This document shows, in pieces, positions 8,203-14,122 of a stretch of DNA of 14,122 bases (the first letter of the stretch is position 1; each line of letters opens with the position of its first letter). The notes below the pieces were generated by a model. The model was given only the letters and a program-made list of their open reading frames with translations, had not been told where the DNA came from and did not search any database. Origin of the DNA: an uncultured Clostridium sp. (GTDB lineage: Bacteria; Bacillota; Clostridia; TANB77; CAG-508). Both the position numbers and the translations under genes were made by a program. Location: positions 1 to 14,122 of the forward strand of contig CAMMNR010000033.1 in NCBI GenBank assembly GCA_946498265.1, read 5' to 3'.

Positions 8203-11200
8203 TATACTTGAAACTAATTTTGTTTGATTATTTAGACTTAATGTTACACCTTTTTCTTTAAATGTTTTAATAGCCTTTTGATTATTTGCATTGTCCACAT
8301 TTATATAATTATAGTCTAAAATAATTCCATCGAAATAATCTAAAAGTTCTTCATATTTGTCATTCATTAAGATACAGTTGAAATTGTACTCATTAAGCGA
8401 TTCTATATTTTCAATTTTATTATTACTCAAATCCAATTTTTTTAAATGTTTCCAATCCTTTACTGAAGATATATCTTCTATATTATTATTAGATAAATCT
8501 ATTTCTATATCTCTTGTTAATCCGTCTCCAACCTGCCATTCTCTCCATGTATCATTCTTCATTATTGGCCATGTTGAAATTGAACTTATATCTTCTATAC
8601 TGTTATTACTAAAATCAATTTTTGTCCAGAAAAAGTTATTAGCATTTGCAAAACAAGAAATATCTTTTATTTTATTTTTACTTATGTTTAAACTACTTAA
8701 TATTTTAATCTTTCCTATAGGTGTAATATCTGTTAAATTATTATTACTTAAATTTAATGAATTACATCTTAAATATTCTAGTCCATTTACATTTGTTAAG
8801 CCTAATCTTGATAAATCGATTTCTCCAACTGAATAATCTATAACATCCACTGCATTTTGTAATTCGGCTTGCGTTAATTTTCCATCATTATTTACATCTA
8901 TTCCATAAGAAATTAGTTTGTTTAATATTTTTTCGTCTAAATTTACTACTTTATCCTTATTTTCTGGTTTTCCATATTTTTGATAGCAAATAACTGAGTT
9001 AACTTCTGCCATAGCAAATCTTTCGGCTGTATTTTTAGATAAATCATATACTAAAGCTTTATAGTTTTGCGTATTTTCTCCTAAATCTATGTAATTTCCA
9101 TATAAATTTATATTTAAAGGTTCTTCTGTTTTGCTTTCTAATAAACAAGATATGTCTGTTATATTATTATTCCTTAGACTAAACCAACCTGTTTTTTGCA
9201 ATTTAACAATAGGCTCTATATCTGATATATTATTATCTTCAGCTACTAAAGTTTCCAGATTCTTTGCATATTGTAATCCTTCTAAAGAATAAATATTTTT
9301 ATTATTTATATCTAACTCTGTTAAGTTTAACATATCATGTTCTGTTATTTTCCCGTCATTGTTTGCATCATGATTTTTTAACAATTCTGCTTTTAAATTT
9401 TTATCTGCCATATTTATTTCTTTAGTGGTATCCCCTTCTACTAAGACTGTAAATTCTAATATACAATAGATACTTTGTTCTTCAGTTCCTAGTGTTATAG
9501 AAACATATTTTGTTCCTACTCCATCTAAGTTTAATATTATTTTGTTGCCATCTAATTTTGCTTCATCTGAATATTCATCTATTTTTATTTCTAGATTTGG
9601 AATATATATATTGCTATTTTCATCTTTCATTTTCTTTATAAGAGGAATAATATCTTCTATGTTAGCTTCATATGTTTTATCTGTAGCCTTAAACTCTCCT
9701 ATGTTTACATTAAATCCACTTATGAAAATTTCAACATCTGGACTAATACTCTCCAAAACCTCTAATTGTGAAATTAATTCTCTTTGTTCTTCAGTATTAA
9801 CATTTAATCCACCCATTGATAAACTTTCTAGATTAACTAAGTATTCTGCATTTTCTAGCAATTCACCTTGGTATAAATATAAATTATATATTTGTTCCAT
9901 TTCACAAGCTGATATTTCATTATCTTTATTCAAATCATAACTTTCTATTAGAGTTTCTTTAAATTCTTTATTATTAAAGCTTAAACCTTTTGTTTTACTA
10001 TAATCTGATAATCTAATAGTTTGAGTTTGACTAATCGAACTTATAGTATCTGCATTTGTTTCTTCTTGTGTATTTATTGGATTATTTGTAAAGTCCATAT
10101 AATTAATATTTTTCCCTTTTATAGGTGATATATCTGTTATAAAATTGTTAGGAACATATAAATAATTTACTTTATTTAAATATCTTATAAAGTCTATATT
10201 ATCTATTCTACATGAATTCATATATATATCTACCAAGTTAGTACAGTTTTCCAAATAATCTAAATTTATAATACTGTTTATACTATTTAAATTTATTTCC
10301 CATAGTTTTGTCATATTGCTTAAGTATTTTGCATCCAAATCTAAATTTGGATCTTTAATATTTAATGTTTCTAGGTTAGTCAAATTAGCAATAGCAGAAT
10401 AATCTATTTTATTTGTATCTTCATAATTTTCATATTTCTCTACTATTAATCTTTTTAAGTTTTTTAAGTTTTTCAATGCTGAAAAATCTTTTAAATTTCC
10501 AAATGTACCCTCTAATGTTAAAGATTCTAGCTTATTTAAATTACTTATGGCATTTATATTACTAATTTCATAAGACATATTATATATTTCTAAACGCTTT
10601 AAGTTAGTTAAGTTCTTAATATTTTCAAGAGTATTATTATTTGCACTTCTTACAGATAATGTTTCCAAATTTTTCAAGTCTGCCAATATATCAAAATTAA
10701 ATACCTCTCCATATATGTATAAATCCTTTAAGCTTTCTAATTTTGTCAAAGAGAAAAAATCGTAATCTAATTTATTGCTACCACTTTCATACTCTATATT
10801 TAACTCTAATGTTTTTAAATTTTTTGCATACTCTAATCCTTGTGAATTATGCATTTGTATATTTTCAATGTATAAAGCTTCTATTTGCATCATATCATAT
10901 TCAGTTATTTTACCGTCAGTATCAACATCATAATTATTTAATAAGTATTGTTTTAATTCCTCACTCTCAAATTCTATTTCTTTTTGGTTATCTGCATTTT
11001 CATATACTGTATAATTTACATTAATTGTAGTACCACTTAGCTTACCATCTCCTCCAATATTTATATATTCTGATCTCGTACCAATATTTGCATTTGTAGC
11101 ATCTATAATTAATTTGGTTCCATTTTCATTTATGGTTAAATCTGCCAAATTATCATTCTCGTCATTTCCTATATAAATATCGTTTATATAAAATTTACTA

Positions 11201-14122
11201 TTTTTATCAAAACATTTTTGTATTGTTGTTGGCAAATCTATTTCTAGTTTTTTACCTTTTTCTACTTGTACATCATTAAATTGATAATTTTGTCTCCAAT
11301 CCCAATCTACTATTTTATCATAAACAGGTGAATTTTCCAAAATAGATAAATCTTCAATACAATTTCCAGCAATTTCTACTGACTGTAAATTTTTCATTGT
11401 TAGTAGTGCTTGTACATCTTCTAATTTATTATATGATATTATTAAATTTTCAATTGTCGCATTTTCATTTAAGAAATCTATATCTCTTATATCTAAATTA
11501 TATAATGTTAAATTCTTTATATTAAGTGAATTAATTTTTTCCAATCCGTTTACTTCTTGATAATAAGATATTGTTAATGAATCTAAATTTTGAAAGTTTT
11601 CTATATTGTCTAAATTTAGACTTTTTGATTGGCCATTATACATATCTCCTATTAATCCTAAGTCTTTTATTTGTCTCGGAAAATCATCCAAGTTATAATT
11701 AAAACTACCGTCTAAGCATATATGTAGGGTTTCTATATTAGAAAGTTTTATAATAGAATTATATGCCTCTTCATCAACCGGATTATCAAATATTTTTAAA
11801 CTTGTTAAATTATCTAATTTTGATAATACATCATAATTATAACATTTACCATTTATTTGTAATTCTCTTAATGATGTAGCATACTCTAAACCTTCTAAGC
11901 TCATTGCTTCTGTGCTTGGATTTAAATATAAATATGTTATTTGTGCCATATCATAAGCAGTTATCTTTCCATCTGCATCAATATCATGATTATATAATAA
12001 ATATTCTTTAAGTCTTTCATCCTTAAATTCTATTTCTTTTTCATTGTCTGCACTTGCATATACTGTATAACCTATATTAATTGATGTACCACTTAACTCA
12101 CCATTTCCACGAATATTTATATACTCAGACACAATACCCACATCTAAATCTGTAGCATCTATTATTAATTTAGTTCCGTCTTCATTTATTCTTATGTTTT
12201 TAGGTTCATTACCATATCCATCATATAGTCCAAAATCTTCAATATAAAATTTACTGTTTTTATCAAAACATTTTTGTATTGTTATTGGCAAATCTATTTC
12301 TGCTTCTTTACCTTTTTCTACTCTTATTCCATCATATTCATAATTTTGGTTCCAGAAAATAACTTTATCGTAAAAAGATGTATTTTCATAAACAGATACA
12401 TCTGATATTTGATTACCACTAATATCTACTTCATTTAAATTCTTCATTGTCAATAATGCTTTTATATCTTCAACTTTGTTATATGCTATTTTTAATTTTT
12501 CTATTGTATTATTATTTTCTAAAAAGCTTATATCTTTTAAATTAGTATTTTCTATATCTAAATATGTTAAATTAGTTAGTTGATTAATAACATCTAAATT
12601 ATTAATTTCATTTCTGCCATTTCCTATTAAAATTAAGGAAGTTAAATTCATATTCTTTTCTATATTTTTAATATTCGTTATATTTCCAGTTATTCCAAAT
12701 TCTTTTATGTTGCTTGGCAAATTCCCGAAATCAAAATTTGATGTATCCTCAAAATAAATTTGTACTTTTTCCAACTTAGGAAGATTAATGATTGTTTCAT
12801 ATTCTTCATAGCTTAATGGTGAACTATCTATTTTTATATCTTTTAATTTTGGTAAATTTTCTAATACTTTATAGTTCGAATAAGTACCATATAATTTAAG
12901 ACTTTCTAATGATGTTGCATATTCCATACCTTGTAAATCTATTTCATTTTGATAAAGGTATATTTCTAAGTTTTCTATTTGTGCCATATCAAATGCTGTT
13001 ATTTTATTATCTTTATCAATATCATAATTATCTAACAAATATTGTTTAAGATTTTCACTTTTAAATTCTATTTCTTTCTCGTTATCTGCAACTGCACAAA
13101 CTGTGTAACTTAATCTAATTGAAGTAGAACTTAGCTTTCCAACACCTGTAATATATATGTAATTTTCTTTTAATCCGATATCTAAGTTTGTAGCATCTAT
13201 AGTTAGTTTTGTTCCGTCTTCATTTATACTTATGTTTTCTAAATCGTTTCCATATCCGTTTTGCAACACTAAATCTTCTATATAAAATTGGCTATTTTCG
13301 TCATAGCATTTTTGTATAGTTTTTGGTAAATCTATTTCTAATTTTTCTCCTTGTAACGCTTGCATATTATCGTATGTATAATACTGGTCACATGCATACA
13401 TATCATCTAAAAGTTGAGTATCTTCTAGTATAGATATATCTTCTATTCTATTTCCACTAATACTAACCATCATAAGCTTATTCATAGATAATAATGCAGA
13501 AATATCTCTTATCTCATTAGCAGATATGTCTAATTGCTCAATTGTATTATTACCTCTTAAACATTCAATACTATCTATTTGATTAGATTTTAAATTTAAT
13601 GTTTTTACATTAGGAAGTTTAGAAATAGTACTTATATCTTTTATTGAATTGAATTCTAAATCTAAATTTTCTATATTCTCTGCTTTTTCAAGAAAACTTA
13701 TATCAGATAAACTTACATATGATAGAGATAGTGATTTTAAACTTGGCAAATTAGCTACATTTTCTATTCCTTCTATTTCCTGCCACTCTCCATCTATTGA
13801 TAATGTTTGAATATTAGTAAATTCTTCTATTTTAGTTATATCTTTATTAAAATCTCGTAATTCTAATTCTTCTAGTTGCCTTGGTAAATCTGTTATGCTC
13901 CAATCGAAGTTTTTAGAAATATTTATTGCAAGTTTTCTTAAGTTTTTAATTTTTAAAATACTTTCATACTCATCTTTTTCTATTGGATATTCATTATCAT
14001 ATATTTTTAAGGAAGTAAGTTTTTCTAAATTTGAAAATACAGAATAATCTTTACAATTTTCACTTGTAACAAACTCCTCTATAAATGTAGCATATACTAA
14101 TCCTTTAAGACTAATTGCCTCA
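7660..14122 (-). CDS. Giant internalin-like LRR protein with Ig-like linkers, EF-hand loops and SLH anchor (5' end outside window)
   Basis: The frame is open from the right edge to TAA at 7660, giving 2153 visible residues; the start and any signal peptide lie upstream. Repeats are internalin-type LRRs of about 22 residues (L-x-x-L-x-L-x-x-N-x-I-x-DI), unlike the BspA-type repeats of the three genes downstream. LRR blocks are separated by Ig-like beta segments (EIDLP...TIQKCFDKNSKFYI...GTKLIIDAT...YTVY) and by 12-residue calcium loops of the D-x-D-x-D-G-x-I-T-x-x-D/E type. Loops lie at 13023-12988, 11985-11950, 10929-10894, 9936-9901, 9369-9334 and 8898-8863. Loop-to-loop spacing is 346, 352, 331, 189 and 157 residues, so modules shorten toward the C-terminus. 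Three SLH domains begin at F8202. The protein is probably a long, calcium-stiffened surface rod or adhesin; that role is inference. The visible sequence at the right edge begins inside another module, about 15 residues past where its loop should be. Confidence 0.95.
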   Translation of the reverse strand, partial: EAISLKGLVYATFIEEFVTSENCKDYSVFSNLEKLTSLKIYDNEYPIEKDEYESILKIKNLRKLAINISKNFDWSITDLPRQLEELELRDFNKDITKIEEFTNIQTLSIDGEWQEIEGIENVANLPSLKSLSLSYVSLSDISFLEKAENIENLDLEFNSIKDISTISKLPNVKTLNLKSNQIDSIECLRGNNTIEQLDISANEIRDISALLSMNKLMMVSISGNRIEDISILEDTQLLDDMYACDQYYTYDNMQALQGEKLEIDLPKTIQKCYDENSQFYIEDLVLQNGYGNDLENISINEDGTKLTIDATNLDIGLKENYIYITGVGKLSSTSIRLSYTVCAVADNEKEIEFKSENLKQYLLDNYDIDKDNKITAFDMAQIENLEIYLYQNEIDLQGMEYATSLESLKLYGTYSNYKVLENLPKLKDIKIDSSPLSYEEYETIINLPKLEKVQIYFEDTSNFDFGNLPSNIKEFGITGNITNIKNIEKNMNLTSLILIGNGRNEINNLDVINQLTNLTYLDIENTNLKDISFLENNNTIEKLKIAYNKVEDIKALLTMKNLNEVDISGNQISDVSVYENTSFYDKVIFWNQNYEYDGIRVEKGKEAEIDLPITIQKCFDKNSKFYIEDFGLYDGYGNEPKNIRINEDGTKLIIDATDLDVGIVSEYINIRGNGELSGTSINIGYTVYASADNEKEIEFKDERLKEYLLYNHDIDADGKITAYDMAQITYLYLNPSTEAMSLEGLEYATSLRELQINGKCYNYDVLSKLDNLTSLKIFDNPVDEEAYNSIIKLSNIETLHICLDGSFNYNLDDFPRQIKDLGLIGDMYNGQSKSLNLDNIENFQNLDSLTISYYQEVNGLEKINSLNIKNLTLYNLDIRDIDFLNENATIENLIISYNKLEDVQALLTMKNLQSVEIAGNCIEDLSILENSPVYDKIVDWDWRQNYQFNDVQVEKGKKLEIDLPTTIQKCFDKNSKFYINDIYIGNDENDNLADLTINENGTKLIIDATNANIGTRSEYINIGGDGKLSGTTINVNYTVYENADNQKEIEFESEELKQYLLNNYDVDTDGKITEYDMMQIEALYIENIQMHNSQGLEYAKNLKTLELNIEYESGSNKLDYDFFSLTKLESLKDLYIYGEVFNFDILADLKNLETLSVRSANNNTLENIKNLTNLKRLEIYNMSYEISNINAISNLNKLESLTLEGTFGNLKDFSALKNLKNLKRLIVEKYENYEDTNKIDYSAIANLTNLETLNIKDPNLDLDAKYLSNMTKLWEINLNSINSIINLDYLENCTNLVDIYMNSCRIDNIDFIRYLNKVNYLYVPNNFITDISPIKGKNINYMDFTNNPINTQEETNADTISSISQTQTIRLSDYSKTKGLSFNNKEFKETLIESYDLNKDNEISACEMEQIYNLYLYQGELLENAEYLVNLESLSMGGLNVNTEEQRELISQLEVLESISPDVEIFISGFNVNIGEFKATDKTYEANIEDIIPLIKKMKDENSNIYIPNLEIKIDEYSDEAKLDGNKIILNLDGVGTKYVSITLGTEEQSIYCILEFTVLVEGDTTKEINMADKNLKAELLKNHDANNDGKITEHDMLNLTELDINNKNIYSLEGLQYAKNLETLVAEDNNISDIEPIVKLQKTGWFSLRNNNITDISCLLESKTEEPLNINLYGNYIDLGENTQNYKALVYDLSKNTAERFAMAEVNSVICYQKYGKPENKDKVVNLDEKILNKLISYGIDVNNDGKLTQAELQNAVDVIDYSVGEIDLSRLGLTNVNGLEYLRCNSLNLSNNNLTDITPIGKIKILSSLNISKNKIKDISCFANANNFFWTKIDFSNNSIEDISSISTWPIMKNDTWREWQVGDGLTRDIEIDLSNNNIEDISSVKDWKHLKKLDLSNNKIENIESLNEYNFNCILMNDKYEELLDYFDGIILDYNYINVDNANNQKAIKTFKEKGVTLSLNNQTKLVSSIFKDIKRTDWYYNAVEYTYQRGIISGATETEFRPNAKITRGMIVTILWRMEGSPKVTGVEDFTDVKGQYYYDAVRWAAKNGVVNGYGDGRFGPNANITREQLATILCNYAKYKKKNTNVTVDTSKYKDWNKVSSYARASMQWAIKTGVVTGKENGTKVDPQGTATRGEAACMIYNYCTKIK
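9331..9690 (-). repeat. Decayed Ig-like plus EF-hand unit within the giant LRR gene
   Basis: KTYEANIEDIIPLIKKMKDE followed by IYIPN, GNKIILNLDG, ILEFTV and TKEINM keeps the order of the intact units with little residue identity. It ends in the loop DANNDGKITEHD. It looks like an older, diverged member of the same repeat family. Confidence 0.65.
10891..11272 (-). repeat. Ig-like plus EF-hand repeat unit, copy 3 within the giant LRR gene
   Basis: Encodes VEKGKKLEIDLP through the loop DVDTDGKITEYD. It is the near twin of the 11947-12330 unit in its first 80 bp and is more diverged afterwards. Confidence 0.87.
11947..12330 (-). repeat. Ig-like plus EF-hand repeat unit, copy 2 within the giant LRR gene
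   Basis: Encodes VEKGKEAEIDLP through the loop DIDADGKITAYD. It is closest to the 10891-11272 copy: over about 80 bp around 12247-12325 I count only some five or six mismatches, which suggests a recent internal duplication. Confidence 0.87.
12985..13365 (-). repeat. Ig-like plus EF-hand repeat unit, copy 1 within the giant LRR gene
   Basis: Encodes an Ig-like beta segment starting at LQGEKLEIDLP, passing through NEDGTKLTIDAT and LSYTV, then NEKEIEF and the calcium loop DIDKDNKITAFD. Homologous to 11947-12330 and 10891-11272, but more diverged at the DNA level. Confidence 0.85.

Noticed and set aside
8357..8836. 159-codon plus-strand reading frame.
   Set aside because: It lies wholly opposite the LRR region of the giant gene. 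Its composition is a reverse reading of LRR codons, with no recognisable domain or ribosome binding site.
8863..13023. Cellulosomal dockerin domains suggested by the D-x-D-x-D-G-x-I-T-x-x-D loops.
   Set aside because: Dockerins have two such loops about 20 residues apart in one small domain. Here single loops are 157-352 residues apart, there are no cohesins or glycoside hydrolases nearby, and anchoring is by SLH.
7660..13749. A start codon at 13749 for the giant LRR gene.
   Set aside because: The codon is TTG within an LRR (NLPSLKSL), the frame is open to the window edge, and the upstream residues match an internal repeat module. The true start is outside the window.
1..14122. Mobile elements or a CRISPR array as explanation for the many repeats.
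   Set aside because: No transposase, integrase, terminal inverted repeats or short evenly spaced repeats are seen. The repeats lie within protein-coding modules and keep the reading frame.

Overview
The window is strongly AT-rich bacterial DNA. It carries four large genes, all on the minus strand and transcribed from high to low coordinates. All four encode cell-surface proteins. The standard genetic code, strong AGGAGG/AAGGAG-type Shine-Dalgarno sites, Sec signal peptides and S-layer homology (SLH) anchors with no LPXTG motif suggest a low-GC Firmicute (Bacillota), probably a Clostridia-like organism. That taxonomy is inference. No RNA gene, mobile element, CRISPR array or metabolic gene was found.

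Layout in transcription order. (A) 14122-7660: a giant internalin-like leucine-rich-repeat (LRR) protein. Its start lies beyond the window and 2153 residues are visible. Blocks of LRRs alternate with Ig-like linkers and six single EF-hand-type calcium loops, and the protein ends in three SLH domains. (B) 7637-4839, only 22 bp downstream: BspA-type LRRs, a CAP/SCP domain, a Big_2-like Ig domain and three SLH domains. (C) 4719-2155: a paralogue of B with the same architecture. (D) 1925-1: BspA-type LRRs, a Big_2 domain and SLH domains, without a CAP domain. By alignment with its paralogues, D should end about 46 nt outside the window.

A and B look co-transcribed. B and C are 119 bp apart with no clear terminator between them. 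A perfect 17-bp inverted repeat just after C, followed by a good promoter-like sequence, suggests that C terminates there and D has its own promoter and a leader of about 130 nt.

The unifying theme is one conserved 180-residue SLH anchor, encoded by a 543-bp gapless repeat, joined to different exposed ectodomains. The anchors should hold these proteins on secondary cell wall polymer while the LRR, Ig and CAP parts face outward. The four anchor copies are mosaic at the DNA level: A and C are identical over their last 242 bp, then differ at about 16 sites in the next roughly 245 bp. This points to recent gene conversion. Gene A is also internally repetitive, with modules of about 1.04 kb, so the locus looks built for recombinational diversification of surface proteins. 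The most notable items are this recombining anchor cassette and the EF-hand-punctuated LRR/Ig rod.
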